Positions 44,638-54,972 of a stretch of 64,000 nucleotides of DNA are shown piece after piece. The translations under genes and the position numbers were made by a program. This DNA is from an uncultured Luminiphilus sp. (lineage in GTDB: Bacteria; Pseudomonadota; Gammaproteobacteria; Pseudomonadales; Halieaceae): contig CALSMP010000013.1 in assembly GCA_943787485.1 (NCBI GenBank), positions 1 through 64,000 on the forward strand, read 5' to 3'. The notes beneath the pieces were generated by a model, which saw nothing but the letters and a program-made list of their open reading frames with translations, was not told the DNA's origin and did no database searches. Each line of letters begins with the position of its first letter. Position 1 is the stretch's first letter.

Positions 44638-45354
44638 ATGACCATCCAGCAACGAGAAGTCTGCTATCAGCACGGCGACGTCACACTGAGGGGCGTTATG
44701 GTTTACGACGACTCCCTGAGCGAGCGACCAGCGGTGCTTGTCGCGCCAACATGGGCGGGTTGTACGGCCTTTGAGATTGAGCAGGCAGAGCGCTTAGCGG
44801 GTCTCGGCTATGTGGGGTTTGCCATCGACATGTATGGAGAGGGCGCCACTGGCGGCGACAAGGAGGAATGTACAGCTCTGATGACGCCGCTCGTCTCGGA
44901 CAGAGCCTTGCTGCAAGCCAGAATGAGTGTCGCAGTGGATGCGATTCGGGCAGAAGCCGAGGTCGCGCAGGCACCAACTGCAGCGATCGGTTACTGCTTT
45001 GGCGGGCTTTGTGTGCTCGACTTAGCGAGAAGCCGTGATGATATCGCCGGGGTGGTATCTCTGCATGGCCTGCTGTCAGCACCCGACAATGAGATCTTGT
45101 CCGGAATTACAGCAAAAGCCCTTGTTTTACACGGCTATGACGACCCGATGGTACCACCAGAACAGGTGCTTGCCTTCGCTGCCGAGATGAGTGCGGCGCA
45201 GTGCGACTGGCAACTTCATGCCTACGGTGGCGTTCTTCATGCGTTCACCAACCCCAGCGCCAATGATCCGGATTTTGGAACCGTTTACAGTGCTACGGCA
45301 ACTCGCCGGGCAAACCATGCGATGGATGATTTTTTGCACGAGGTGCTGGGCTGA
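44638..45354 (+). CDS. Dienelactone hydrolase family protein
   Basis: Cytoplasmic alpha/beta hydrolase of 238 aa. Nucleophile Cys lies in GYCFGGLCVLD, the Asp in GYDDPMVPP and the His in GVLHAFTNP, the classic Cys-Asp-His triad of dienelactone hydrolases. A strong AAAGGAG lies 8 bp before the ATG. Its stop shares a base with the next start (TGATG). The true substrate is not known; other family members act on varied esters. Confidence 0.88.
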   Translation: MTIQQREVCYQHGDVTLRGVMVYDDSLSERPAVLVAPTWAGCTAFEIEQAERLAGLGYVGFAIDMYGEGATGGDKEECTALMTPLVSDRALLQARMSVAVDAIRAEAEVAQAPTAAIGYCFGGLCVLDLARSRDDIAGVVSLHGLLSAPDNEILSGITAKALVLHGYDDPMVPPEQVLAFAAEMSAAQCDWQLHAYGGVLHAFTNPSANDPDFGTVYSATATRRANHAMDDFLHEVLG

Positions 45355-45971
45355 TGGGTATCTACGACCGCTATGTATTACCTCGGTTGGTGACCTGCTG
45401 TTGTGGCACTAAGCCGGTGCTCAAACAGCGCGCCAAAGTGGTGCCCAAAGTGCATGGACGTGTGCTGGAAATCGGGATGGGTGCGGGGCACAACTTACCT
45501 TACTATGACTTTAACCATGTCGATCACGTGGTTGGTCTTGATCCCTGTGAAACCTCTTGGAAACTGGCGCAGCCTCGAGTCCGATCGGTTCCCTTTGACG
45601 TCGAGTTTATGGCGGGTTCGGCGGAAGAGATCCCGCTTGATGATGCGAGTGTTGACTCGGTCCTGCTGACCTTTTCTCTGTGCACCATTCCCAACCCCGC
45701 GCGCGCCTTGAGCGAGGCAAAGCGCGTACTCAAGGCCGGTGGAAAGCTAGTTTTTTGTGAGCATGGAAAGGCGCCCGATCCGGAGGTGGCGAAATGGCAG
45801 GATCGCGTCAACCCCGTGTGGAAGAAGCTTTTTGGGGGCTGCCACCTGAATCGTGATATCCCAGGTTTGATCGAAGAGGGCGGTTTCTCGGTCACCGAAA
45901 TGGAAAAAATGTATTTGCCCAACACCCCGCGTATTGCGGCTTTTAATATTTGGGGTAGTGCTAGCGCGTAA
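45354..45971 (+). CDS. Class I SAM-dependent methyltransferase
   Basis: Methyltransferase of 205 aa, Methyltransf_11 type. Motif I is VLEIGMGAGHN, followed by VGLDPCE and the post-I acidic AGSAEEIPLDDASVDSV. The overall pattern (YDRYVLPRLV at the start, FCEHGKAPDPEVAKWQDRVNP later) resembles METTL7-like small-molecule methylases. Translationally coupled to the dienelactone hydrolase. Substrate unknown. Confidence 0.82.
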   Translation: MGIYDRYVLPRLVTCCCGTKPVLKQRAKVVPKVHGRVLEIGMGAGHNLPYYDFNHVDHVVGLDPCETSWKLAQPRVRSVPFDVEFMAGSAEEIPLDDASVDSVLLTFSLCTIPNPARALSEAKRVLKAGGKLVFCEHGKAPDPEVAKWQDRVNPVWKKLFGGCHLNRDIPGLIEEGGFSVTEMEKMYLPNTPRIAAFNIWGSASA

Positions 45972-46021
45972 CACCACCAGAGCCAACCGCTGGCAGCCTC
46001 ATCCCTCACCTGGAGACAGCA

Positions 46022-47554
46022 ATGCATCGCCCCGAACCTGACATGAACCTAGCGGCCATGATTTTAAGACAGGCCGATCTCAGCCGCGGTCGCACCGCGA
46101 TGGTGTTTGAAGGCGAGTCTTATGATTATGCCGAGTTTGCTCGGCGTGCTAGGACACGCGCTGCACTCTTTCGGGAACATGGGGTCTGTGTGGGCGATCG
46201 GATTGGATTTTTAGGCTTTAATCAGCCGGCGTTTTTAGAAACCATGGTCGCTGCAAATGCCCTCGGCGCGGTTTTTGTACCTCTGAACTTTCGCCTTACC
46301 GGTGAGGAGCTGGCCTTCATTATTGGCGATGCTGGCATACACACTTTGGTGGTCGAACCGGAGTTGGCACCCATCATCGACTCGGTCAGGGAGCGCTTGC
46401 CCTGCCGGGCGTATTTTAGTAGCGGAGAGGATGGCGAGGGCTATCCTTCTCTGACCTCCCTAGCGGATCAAATGGCGCCACTCTCAGAGACGGTGCCGGC
46501 CGGCGTGCATGACACGCTGCTAATCATGTACACCTCGGGTACCACGGGTTTACCGAAAGGGGCGATGCTAACGCATGGTAATTTCGTCTGGAATAATTTC
46601 AATGCCTCCCTGGCGTTTGGCAGCACCCGTGATGACGTGATGATGTGCACGGCGCCGCTATTCCACATTGGTGGGTTAAATACCGGCGTGGTTAGCTCGC
46701 TTCAGCTGGGTAACCCGATCGTGATGACACGGCACTTCGATCCAGGCGTCACGCTTGAGCTGATTCAAAAACACCGTGTTACGCATATGTTTGGTGCGCC
46801 CGCTATGTTTCTCTTTATGAGTCAGCACCCAGAGTTCGAAGCAACGGACCTCAGCTCCATTAATTTTTTCATGGTAGGTGGTGCGCCTGTCCCCGAGCCA
46901 CTCATACACCTGTATGGCTCCCGTGGTGTTCGTTTCTGTCAGGGCTACGGGTTGACCGAGACGGCACCTTTCTCCGCTTTTCTCGGGCCGGATAAAGCGT
47001 TATCTAAAATCGGTTCCGCTGGATTGCCGCCGGTCTTATCGGATGTGCGTATTGTGGATGCTGATAATCACCCGGTTGCTGCCAACGAGCGTGGCGAGAT
47101 ATGCCTGAGAGGGCCCAATATCATGAAGGGTTATTGGAATCGCCCTGAAGCCACTGCGGAGGCCATTGATAGCGAAGGATGGTTTCATTCGGGTGACATC
47201 GGTTACCTTGATGAGGAAGGCTTCCTTTATATTTGTGACAGGGTAAAAGACATGGTTATATCCGGCGGGGAAAATGTGTATCCCGCTGAGGTCGAGAGCG
47301 TTTTATTCGCCCATGAGGCGATAGCGGAGGTGGCCGTCATTGGTCTCCCTGACGAAAAATGGGGAGAGGCAGTGACTGCGGTGGTGGCCCTTCACGAAGG
47401 GCAAACGCTCACCCTTGAGGCGCTGAGGGATTTTGCCGCGGATAAGTTGGCGAAGTACAAGCTACCCATCCAAATGCACACCGTTGACGCCTTGCCAAGA
47501 AATCCCGCGGGGAAAATATTAAAATTTCAGCTTCGTGAAAAATTGCGGGCGTAG
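46022..47554 (+). CDS. Fatty acyl-CoA synthetase (AMP-binding family)
   Basis: Activates a carboxylic acid, probably a fatty acid, to its CoA thioester through an acyl-AMP. The P-loop-like YTSGTTGLPKGAML, the A5 motif QGYGLTET, the A7/A8 region GWFHSGDIGYLDEEGFLYICDRVKDMVISGGENVYP, and the catalytic Lys in NPAGKILKFQLR are all present. 510 aa. It closes the esterase-plsC-hydrolase-methylase group on the same strand. Chain length cannot be told from sequence. Confidence 0.9.
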   Translation: MHRPEPDMNLAAMILRQADLSRGRTAMVFEGESYDYAEFARRARTRAALFREHGVCVGDRIGFLGFNQPAFLETMVAANALGAVFVPLNFRLTGEELAFIIGDAGIHTLVVEPELAPIIDSVRERLPCRAYFSSGEDGEGYPSLTSLADQMAPLSETVPAGVHDTLLIMYTSGTTGLPKGAMLTHGNFVWNNFNASLAFGSTRDDVMMCTAPLFHIGGLNTGVVSSLQLGNPIVMTRHFDPGVTLELIQKHRVTHMFGAPAMFLFMSQHPEFEATDLSSINFFMVGGAPVPEPLIHLYGSRGVRFCQGYGLTETAPFSAFLGPDKALSKIGSAGLPPVLSDVRIVDADNHPVAANERGEICLRGPNIMKGYWNRPEATAEAIDSEGWFHSGDIGYLDEEGFLYICDRVKDMVISGGENVYPAEVESVLFAHEAIAEVAVIGLPDEKWGEAVTAVVALHEGQTLTLEALRDFAADKLAKYKLPIQMHTVDALPRNPAGKILKFQLREKLRA

Positions 47555-47588
47555 CACCAGCATCTCGCGACGGCGGCGGAACAAGGTG

Positions 47589-48281
47589 GTGAAACATCTC
47601 TTGACTCTAGCTGGCTGTGTGACGATCGCACTGATGCTGGTTGCCTGCCAGTCTTCAGCGCCTTCCCCCGTGCGTTATGCTCCTGCGAAACCAGTCGATA
47701 TGACGGGTGACTGGGAGGTCGATTACGCTCGCAGTGATAATGTGCAGCGCCAACTCAACAGCCTTTTTCGCCAGCTCCAGCAAGAAATTGATCGCAGAAA
47801 CCGCGCCGCTGAGCGGGGCCAGACGTATTCGGGTCCGGCGCTTTCCTCGGGTCGCGATTTGATAGCGCTCGCCGAGATGGCGGAGATCATTACAGCTCCT
47901 GAGTTGCTCGAAGTCGTGCAGACGGACAATGAAATTCGTCTTAAACGGGAGAACAGCTTTGCGCTCATCTGCGTTGTCGACCGTCCGGCCCCCATCGTGA
48001 CGCAAACTCCCTTCGGTACCGAGCAATGCGGCTGGGACGGGCACCAGTTGTTTTTCGATATTGCTCTGCCCGACGGCCTACAAATCAGACATCGCATCAC
48101 GCGTTCGTCCCTCGCCGATTCGCTCGTTATGCAAACTGCGGTGTATTCGCCCACGGTGAGCCAGCCTTTTACCGTGAGCCGCGTCTATAATCGTTACAAC
48201 CCCGATAAGGCCGGGTATCGCTGTACCCAAACACTGACTCGAGGCACCGTTTGTACCACCGAAGCGAGTGAAGAGTTGTGA
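47589..48281 (+). CDS. Hypothetical lipoprotein
   Basis: Unrecognised. A GTG start (47586 or 47589) gives a signal peptide with the lipobox LMLVAC, so it is probably an outer-membrane lipoprotein. The mature part includes MTGDWEVDYARSDN, an Arg/Gln-rich helix (LNSLFRQLQQEIDRRNRAAERG), and four Cys in the second half (CVVD, CGW, CTQ, VCT). The SLADSLVMQTAVYSP segment suggests a small beta-barrel-like fold. Its stop overlaps the next start as GTGA, so the two lipoproteins are coupled. Confidence 0.7.
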   Translation: MKHLLTLAGCVTIALMLVACQSSAPSPVRYAPAKPVDMTGDWEVDYARSDNVQRQLNSLFRQLQQEIDRRNRAAERGQTYSGPALSSGRDLIALAEMAEIITAPELLEVVQTDNEIRLKRENSFALICVVDRPAPIVTQTPFGTEQCGWDGHQLFFDIALPDGLQIRHRITRSSLADSLVMQTAVYSPTVSQPFTVSRVYNRYNPDKAGYRCTQTLTRGTVCTTEASEEL

Positions 48282-49408
48282 ATATCGCGACGTGCTTATC
48301 CGCGATGTTGTTGAGTCTGGTTGTGGCTGGGTGTGGCAACGCTCGCCCCGTGACGCAGGTGGGTGATCCTCCGCTGGGATATCAACATGCGCAGCTCGAT
48401 AGGGCCGCGTGGCCTGCGCCTAATTCCGAGGAAGCTTTATTACAAAATGGCGCACCGATTGCTTTGGAGATTGGCGTTGTTGTGTTTGCTGAGGGGCTGA
48501 TCAACCCCGACAGTCGTGATGCGCGTGACAAGTTGCGTTCAGTGGAGAGTCGCCTGGGCGCCGTCTTACTGAGGGATACCTTGACGGCTTCCGCCCTTTG
48601 GGGGCCTGTGAGGGTGTTGCCCAGCGCCAGCCAGTTTGCGGAACTGACTATCACCGCTGAAGTGCGTCATTCGGACGGTCGGGATTTATGGCTTTCTGTC
48701 CGGGCGATCGATGCCACTAATCGGGTTTGGTTGGACCAGGATTTCCGCGCCACCGCGTCGATGGATGACTATGACCGCGATAACGCCGAGCCCTTTCGTG
48801 GGGTTTTTGTCGCCATCGCCAACAGTTTGCGTCGAGTCGCTATCAGACTCTCTTCACAAGCGCTCACTGAGCTTACGCAGGTCGCTACCCTGCGATATGC
48901 GGCTGAGCTCTCCCCGGCACTGTTTGCCCCCTATTTGGTCAGTGCAGAAGGTCGGTTGGTAGCTCAGCGTTTGCCTTCAGTTTCGGACCCCATGCTGCCG
49001 CGTATTGAACGAATACGAAACCAGGAGGCGTTGTTTATCGATACCGTGGACGAGCAATATGTCGATTTGTGGGATGCGGTTGGCCCTACCTATCGACTCT
49101 GGCAGCGCTCAGGTCTGGAGCAGGCGCAATACTTTGAGGACTACACCGCACGAGCATCGGCCAGAGAGTTGACCGCTGATCGTGGGAGTTTCGCTGCGAT
49201 GCAGCAGGTGTACTCCACCTATCGCTCGGTCCGCATTCAAGAGCAGGATTTGTTCGATCTCGCAACCGGCTTCGACAACGAAACGGCGCCCACCGTGCTT
49301 TCGACAGGTGACAGAGTCGTGCGCCTATCCGGAACGTTAGATCAGCAATACGAAGAGTGGCGGCGCCTGCTCGCACAGCTTTTCGACCTTGAATACGGCG
49401 CCCTATGA
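48278..49408 (+). CDS. Hypothetical lipoprotein
   Basis: Unrecognised 376-aa protein. GTG 48278 gives a short signal with lipobox VVAGC. The mature N-terminal half (GVVVFAEGLINPD, LRSVESRLGAVLLRDTL, ITAEVRHSDGRDLWLSVRAID) recalls proteins that report on envelope stress; the second half is helical (RIRNQEALFIDTVDEQYVDLWDAV). No enzyme motif. It ends in an ATGA overlap with rlmKL, so the pair plus rlmKL look like one unit, though a functional link is not obvious. Confidence 0.72.
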   Translation: MNIATCLSAMLLSLVVAGCGNARPVTQVGDPPLGYQHAQLDRAAWPAPNSEEALLQNGAPIALEIGVVVFAEGLINPDSRDARDKLRSVESRLGAVLLRDTLTASALWGPVRVLPSASQFAELTITAEVRHSDGRDLWLSVRAIDATNRVWLDQDFRATASMDDYDRDNAEPFRGVFVAIANSLRRVAIRLSSQALTELTQVATLRYAAELSPALFAPYLVSAEGRLVAQRLPSVSDPMLPRIERIRNQEALFIDTVDEQYVDLWDAVGPTYRLWQRSGLEQAQYFEDYTARASARELTADRGSFAAMQQVYSTYRSVRIQEQDLFDLATGFDNETAPTVLSTGDRVVRLSGTLDQQYEEWRRLLAQLFDLEYGAL

Positions 49409-51591
49409 GTCTCCTTAAATTACAGGCAACATGCCCCAAGGGATTGGGTTCGCTTCTGTTGCCCGAGCTTGAGCAACTGGGTGCGAGCCAGTTGCGTGAA
49501 GGCGTTGCCGGAGTGTCCTTCGAGGGCACCTTGGCTACGGCTTATCGCGCTTGTCTCTACAGTCGCCTTGCCAATCGCGTGTTGCTTGTGGTCGCCGACT
49601 TCGCCGTGGCCAATGCCGAGGATCTGTACCAGGGGGTGGGCCACATCCCCTGGGCAGATCATCTGTCACCGTCAAACACCTTGGCAATTGATTTTTCCGG
49701 TCGAGGGCCCGATATCCGCAACACGCAATTTGGCGCACAGAGGTGTAAGGACGCGATTGTTGATCAGTTCAGAAGCCGCGGTCTAAGTAGACCCAATGTC
49801 GATACCAAAAACCCGGACCTTCGGATTAACGTGCGCTTATATAAGGGCCGTGTAACCGTTTCCATCGACCTCTCAGGTGAGAGCTTGCATCGACGCGGGT
49901 ATCGAACTGACCCTGGCAAAGCTCCGCTCAAGGAAAACCTGGCAGCCGCCATTCTGATCCGGTCGGGCTGGCCCGATGCCGCCAAGGCTGGACTGCCCCT
50001 GATTGATCCTATGTGCGGGTCGGGAACCTTTTTGATCGAAGCGGCGATGATGGCCAAACAAGTGGCTCCGGGTTTGGGTCGGAAACGGTGGGGATTTCAA
50101 GGCTGGGAGGGTCATAATCCCGAGCAATGGCGCGCCATTGAAAGCGATGCACGTGGGCAGGTAGTCGAGCCACTTCCCGGGCTCGAAATCCGTGGTTACG
50201 ACGGTGATATCCGCGCGATCAGACGCGCTGAAGCCATCATTCAGGCACTTGAGCTGGGCGACCTCGTCAGAGTTAAGCCGAAGGCGCTCAATTTACTCAC
50301 TCGACCTTCGCACAAGGCGATGCCGGAGGGGCTGCTGGTTTGCAACCCGCCATGGGGTGAGCGCTTGGGCGAGGAACAGGCGCTGACGTTTCTCTATCGG
50401 GAGTTGGGGGCCTGCTTGCACCGTGAGTTTCAAGGGTGGCGTGCGGGAATCCTGACGTCCAACCCTGAATTGGGGAGAGCTATAGGTTTAAGAAGCCACA
50501 AGCAATATAGCTTCAACAATGGTGCTGTCGATATTCAGTTGCTGCTTTTCGAGATGACCGAGAGTAATCGTCTCAGCCACGATGTGAGCCAGCGCGCCGA
50601 CGCTCAAAGCGTGTCACACAGTGCAGAGCCCCCCTTACTGTCCCCGGGTGCGACTATGCTCTATAACCGATTAGAGAAAAATCGTCGTCGATTGGCCTCT
50701 TGGATCGCGGCGTCGGGGGTAACCTGTTACCGCCTCTACGACGCCGATATGCCCGAGTATGCTGTGGCGATTGATGTCTACGAAGGGCGCGTCCATGTCT
50801 CCGAGTACGCGCCGCCAAAATCGGTAAGCGATGTCGCGGCGGAAAAGCGTTTTGGGGAAGTGCTCGCAGCGGTCCGCCATTTTTTTAACCTTACTAATAG
50901 CGAAGAGATTGCCGCTAAGCGCCGACAGCGGCAGCGAGGTAAAAGCCAATATGAAAAAATGAGCAGCCGGGGAGAGCGTCTTACCGTTCACGAGGGGAAT
51001 GCCCGGCTGTTGGTCAATTTGTTCGATTATCTCGACACGGGGCTGTTTCTCGATCATCGTCCGCTTCGCCAGCGGTTGGCGGAAGAAGCGCGAGGAAAGC
51101 ATTTTCTCAACCTCTTTTGCTATACGGGGGCGGCGACCATACAGGCCGCCCTCGGTGGCGCTGCGACGTCGACCAGCGTGGATTTATCGAATACTTATCT
51201 GCGGTGGCTGCGGGAAAACCTTGCCCTGAATGGCCTTTCCGACAGGCAGCACCGGACCGAGCGTGCCGATTGCTTGACTTGGTTAAAGGGCTGTCAGCGG
51301 CAGTTCGACTTAATCATGCTGGATCCGCCCTCTTTTTCGAATTCCAAAGCGACTGAAGCGAGCTTCGATGTTGAACGCGATCAGAGCGAATTACTGGCGG
51401 CGGCCATGTCGGTTTTGGCGCCCGACGGTGTGATGTATTTTTCAACCAATCGGCGAGGCTTCCAATTAGCGGAATCTATCGAGGGCGATTACCGAGTGGA
51501 AAATATCAGTAAAGTGACAATACCCCCCGACTTCCGACGTAATACCCAGATTCATCAGTGCTGGCGAATCACCCATTGCGCTAGATCCTAG
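49405..51591 (+). CDS. rlmL: Bifunctional 23S rRNA methyltransferase RlmKL
   Basis: Fused enzyme of 728 aa making m2G2445 (RlmL part) and m7G2069 (RlmK part) in 23S rRNA. The N-terminal THUMP region covers about residues 45-160. RlmL motifs: DPMCGSGTFLIEAA and NPPWGERLG. RlmK motifs in the last 270 residues: FLDHRPLRQ, FLNLFCYTGAATIQAALGGA and DPPSFSNS. Length matches the E. coli fusion. It overlaps the preceding lipoprotein stop. Confidence 0.95.
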   Translation: MSLLKLQATCPKGLGSLLLPELEQLGASQLREGVAGVSFEGTLATAYRACLYSRLANRVLLVVADFAVANAEDLYQGVGHIPWADHLSPSNTLAIDFSGRGPDIRNTQFGAQRCKDAIVDQFRSRGLSRPNVDTKNPDLRINVRLYKGRVTVSIDLSGESLHRRGYRTDPGKAPLKENLAAAILIRSGWPDAAKAGLPLIDPMCGSGTFLIEAAMMAKQVAPGLGRKRWGFQGWEGHNPEQWRAIESDARGQVVEPLPGLEIRGYDGDIRAIRRAEAIIQALELGDLVRVKPKALNLLTRPSHKAMPEGLLVCNPPWGERLGEEQALTFLYRELGACLHREFQGWRAGILTSNPELGRAIGLRSHKQYSFNNGAVDIQLLLFEMTESNRLSHDVSQRADAQSVSHSAEPPLLSPGATMLYNRLEKNRRRLASWIAASGVTCYRLYDADMPEYAVAIDVYEGRVHVSEYAPPKSVSDVAAEKRFGEVLAAVRHFFNLTNSEEIAAKRRQRQRGKSQYEKMSSRGERLTVHEGNARLLVNLFDYLDTGLFLDHRPLRQRLAEEARGKHFLNLFCYTGAATIQAALGGAATSTSVDLSNTYLRWLRENLALNGLSDRQHRTERADCLTWLKGCQRQFDLIMLDPPSFSNSKATEASFDVERDQSELLAAAMSVLAPDGVMYFSTNRRGFQLAESIEGDYRVENISKVTIPPDFRRNTQIHQCWRITHCARS

Positions 51592-51800
51592 GCCTCAAAG
51601 TTCTCAAAGTGCCAGCGGTCAACGCCGTTTCGTTGCGGTCCCGTCGACGGGCCTAAAAGGCTGTATTCAAGGGTGAGACTCGGTCTCCAGCGTGCTATCA
51701 TCCGCCCTCGATTTTTCTAGACCTCTCATGGCATCCCCCTAGAATCGTCCGCTAATCGGATGTACGAGGGGGTGCGTGGCGATTCATTGGAGTACCAGTC

Positions 51801-53228
51801 ATGGGTCAGACCCTTTACGACAAGCTGTGGGCGAGCCATCTCGTTGAAGAGCGCGAAGACGGGACCGCGCTGATTTATATTGATCGCCAGTTGCTGCACG
51901 AGGTGACGTCTCCTCAGGCCTTTGAAGGTCTGAGGCTCGCGGGGCGTCAACCTTGGCGAATAAGTGCCAATGTTGCAGTGCCTGATCACAATGTATCGAC
52001 AGTAGCGGCGGAACGTTCCCAGGGGCTCGCCGGGGTGCAAGATGACGTCTCTCGTATTCAGTTGCAGACTTTAGACGATAACTGCGCAGACTTCGGTATC
52101 CCTGAAATCCCCCTTGATGATATCCGCCAAGGTATCGTTCATGTGATGGGGCCCGAGCAGGGGGCCACTCTGCCCGGGATGACCATCGTGTGCGGTGACT
52201 CTCATACCTCAACCCATGGAGCACTGGGGGCATTAGCTCATGGTATCGGCACCTCCGAGGTGGAGCACGTGCTCGCAACGGGCTGCCTCATTCAACGCAA
52301 AATGCAAAATTTCCGTATCACCGTCGAGGGAGATCTCAACCCGGGCGTTACCGCCAAAGATATAGCGCTCGCCATTATTGGCCGGATCGGCACAGCGGGG
52401 GGCACCGGCTGTGCAATCGAGTTCGCGGGCAGTGCCATCACGGGCCTCTCCATGGAGGGTCGTATGACGCTGTGCAACATGGCGATTGAAGCTGGTGCCA
52501 GAGCGGGCCTAGTAGCTGTTGATGACATTACGCTCAACTATGTGCGTGGCACACCTTGGGCTCCAACGGGGGAACAGTGGGAGAAGGCGGAGAACTACTG
52601 GGGCACCTTGCGCAGTGATGCCGACGCGGTATTTGATCGGGAGATAGCGGTACCTGCCAAGGAGATCGTGCCACAAGTCACCTGGGGAACCTCGCCAGAG
52701 ATGGTTGTCGGCGTTGATGGGCGGGTGCCCACGTTGGATGAAATGCCGTCTGAAACAGCTCAGTCAGGCCTTCAGCGCGCTCTCGAGTACATGGGCTTGG
52801 AGCCGGGCATGCTGATTACCGACATCCGGCCCGACGTTATCTTCATTGGCTCCTGTACCAACTCCCGAATTGAGGATATACGTGCCGCTGCTGCGGTCTT
52901 GAAGGGGCGGCAAATTGCCAGTTCTATCAAGCAGGCGCTCGTGGTGCCGGGTTCGGGTGTGGTCAAGGCACAGGCCGAAGCAGAAGGCCTGCACCAGATT
53001 TTTATTGACGCAGGCATGGAGTGGCGCGAGCCAGGCTGTTCTATGTGCCTGGCGATGAACGCGGACAAGCTGGAGCCGGGTCAGCGCTGTGCGAGCACCT
53101 CAAACCGGAATTTTGAGGGCCGTCAGGGGGCCGGTGGCAGGACCCACCTTGTCAGCCCCGCGATGGCTGCCGCTGCCGCCGTGGCGGGCCATTTTGTTGC
53201 GGTAGAGCATTTGGAGGAGGCTGTCTAA
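51801..53228 (+). CDS. leuC: 3-isopropylmalate dehydratase, large subunit
   Basis: Aconitase-like isomerase subunit of leucine synthesis, converting 2- to 3-isopropylmalate with LeuD. The [4Fe-4S] ligands are in GSCTNSR and in [33 protein letters not shown] and the DVIFIGSC block are standard. 475 aa. The 209 bp before it shows no leader peptide or clear attenuator. Its last base starts leuD, as in many gammaproteobacteria. Confidence 0.97.
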   Translation: MGQTLYDKLWASHLVEEREDGTALIYIDRQLLHEVTSPQAFEGLRLAGRQPWRISANVAVPDHNVSTVAAERSQGLAGVQDDVSRIQLQTLDDNCADFGIPEIPLDDIRQGIVHVMGPEQGATLPGMTIVCGDSHTSTHGALGALAHGIGTSEVEHVLATGCLIQRKMQNFRITVEGDLNPGVTAKDIALAIIGRIGTAGGTGCAIEFAGSAITGLSMEGRMTLCNMAIEAGARAGLVAVDDITLNYVRGTPWAPTGEQWEKAENYWGTLRSDADAVFDREIAVPAKEIVPQVTWGTSPEMVVGVDGRVPTLDEMPSETAQSGLQRALEYMGLEPGMLITDIRPDVIFIGSCTNSRIEDIRAAAAVLKGRQIASSIKQALVVPGSGVVKAQAEAEGLHQIFIDAGMEWREPGCSMCLAMNADKLEPGQRCASTSNRNFEGRQGAGGRTHLVSPAMAAAAAVAGHFVAVEHLEEAV

Positions 53229-53878
53229 TGGAGTCATTCGTTGTTCACGAGGGACTTGTAGCGCCGATGGATCGCGCTAATGTCGATACTGATTTGATCA
53301 TGCCCAAACAGTTTTTAAAGTCGATTCGTCGCAGCGGATTTGGACCGAATCTTTTTGACGATCTGCGCTATCTCGATGAGGGGGTGCCCGACGCTGATAA
53401 TAGTAATCGACCTATCAACCCGGATTTTCCCCTCAATTTTCCACGATACCAAGGTGCTTCTATTTTGCTTACGCGCGAGAATTTCGGGTGTGGCTCTAGT
53501 CGCGAACACGCACCCTGGGCTTTGGTGGACTATGGATTTCGCGCGATAATTGCGCCCAGTTTTGCCGACATCTTCCGCTCTAATTGTTTCAAGAACGGCC
53601 TTCTGCCCATCGCCCTGGATTCGTCGGTCGTTGACCAGCTGTTTGCCGCGCTCTATGAAAATGAAGGCTTCAGTTTGTCAATCGATTTAGAGCGCCAGGT
53701 AGTAGCAGGTTCTGGATTTGATCGGATTGCTTTTGAGGTCGATGCCTTCAGGAAGGATTGCCTTCTCAGGGGTTTGGATGACATTGACATTACCTTGCAG
53801 AGTGAAGCGGCGATTCGTCGTTTCGAGGCAAAGCATAAGGAGCTGTTTCCCTGGGTGTTTGACAAGGTGTCGATCTGA
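53228..53878 (+). CDS. leuD: 3-isopropylmalate dehydratase, small subunit
   Basis: Swivelling domain partner of LeuC, 216 aa. The N-terminal [19 protein letters not shown], the substrate loop [15 protein letters not shown], and the later [21 protein letters not shown] are diagnostic. It overlaps leuC and leuB by one base each, ensuring matched amounts of the two subunits. Confidence 0.97.
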   Translation: MESFVVHEGLVAPMDRANVDTDLIMPKQFLKSIRRSGFGPNLFDDLRYLDEGVPDADNSNRPINPDFPLNFPRYQGASILLTRENFGCGSSREHAPWALVDYGFRAIIAPSFADIFRSNCFKNGLLPIALDSSVVDQLFAALYENEGFSLSIDLERQVVAGSGFDRIAFEVDAFRKDCLLRGLDDIDITLQSEAAIRRFEAKHKELFPWVFDKVSI

Positions 53879-54972
53879 TGACGCAGCGCGTTCTTCTTTT
53901 GCCGGGGGATGGTATCGGCCCAGAGGTGGTGGCGCAGGCCGAGCGAGTTGTTCTCGCCGTCGCGCAGCTTTTCGACCTGCCATTGTCCTTGGACACCGCA
54001 AATTTGGGGGGGGTGGCCATCGAGGCTGAGGGGGTCGCGTTCCCTCAAACGACCCGCGAAAAAGCTCTGGCGGCGGATGCTATCTTGTTGGGTGCAGTGG
54101 GTGGCCCACGGTGGGACGGGCTGCCTGCGTCAGAGCGCCCTGAGCGGGGTTTGCTCGCCATTCGTTCGGCCCTCGACCTTTTTGCCAACCTACGCCCGGC
54201 GATTTTATTTCCTCAGCTGGCGTCTGCTTCAAGCCTTAAAGCCGAGCTGGTGGCGGGTCTTGATATTTTGATTGTTAGGGAGCTGACCGGTGGCATCTAT
54301 TTCGGTGAACCACGGGGCATTGCTGTTCGTGAGGACGGGCAACGTGAGGGTTACAACACTTATCGCTACAGCGAAGGCGAAATTATGCGAATTGCGCGTC
54401 TCGCTTTTGAGCTTGCCGGGAAGCGCGAAGGAAAGCTGACCTCAGTGGACAAAGCCAATGTCTTGGAGGTTACGCAGCTCTGGCGCGAGGTTGTGACCGG
54501 TCTCGGTGCAGACTATCCGGAGGTGGCACTCGACCACATGTATGTTGATAACGCCGCGATGCAGTTGGTTCGTGCGCCCAAGCAGTTTGATGTGTTGGTG
54601 ACGGGCAATATTTTTGGCGACATCCTGTCAGATACTGCGGCTATGCTGACGGGATCTATCGGCATGCTGCCATCGGCATCACTCAATGAACAATCAAAGG
54701 GCCTGTACGAGCCTGTTCACGGGTCGGCGCCGGATATTGCAGGTCAGGACAGAGCTAATCCGTTGGCTACCATTCTTTCGGTCGCCATGATGTTGCGTTA
54801 TTCCCTGAACGCAGCCGCCGCCGCACGGGCTATTGAAGAGGCGGTGGCGACTGTTCTCGATCAGGGTCTGAGGACGGCAGATATCGTCGACAAGGGTCAG
54901 TCTGCCGTGGGAACGGTGGCGATGGGTGACGCGGTGATAGCGGCGCTTATGTCGCAAAAGGAGAACAGTTGA
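53878..54972 (+). CDS. leuB: 3-isopropylmalate dehydrogenase
   Basis: Oxidative decarboxylation of 3-isopropylmalate to 2-oxoisocaproate with NAD+, the third leucine step. [11 protein letters not shown], the substrate-binding [10 protein letters not shown], metal-binding [19 protein letters not shown], and NAD-site [16 protein letters not shown] are present. 364 aa. It completes the leuCDB operon and overlaps asd by one base. Confidence 0.97.
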   Translation: MTQRVLLLPGDGIGPEVVAQAERVVLAVAQLFDLPLSLDTANLGGVAIEAEGVAFPQTTREKALAADAILLGAVGGPRWDGLPASERPERGLLAIRSALDLFANLRPAILFPQLASASSLKAELVAGLDILIVRELTGGIYFGEPRGIAVREDGQREGYNTYRYSEGEIMRIARLAFELAGKREGKLTSVDKANVLEVTQLWREVVTGLGADYPEVALDHMYVDNAAMQLVRAPKQFDVLVTGNIFGDILSDTAAMLTGSIGMLPSASLNEQSKGLYEPVHGSAPDIAGQDRANPLATILSVAMMLRYSLNAAAAARAIEEAVATVLDQGLRTADIVDKGQSAVGTVAMGDAVIAALMSQKENS

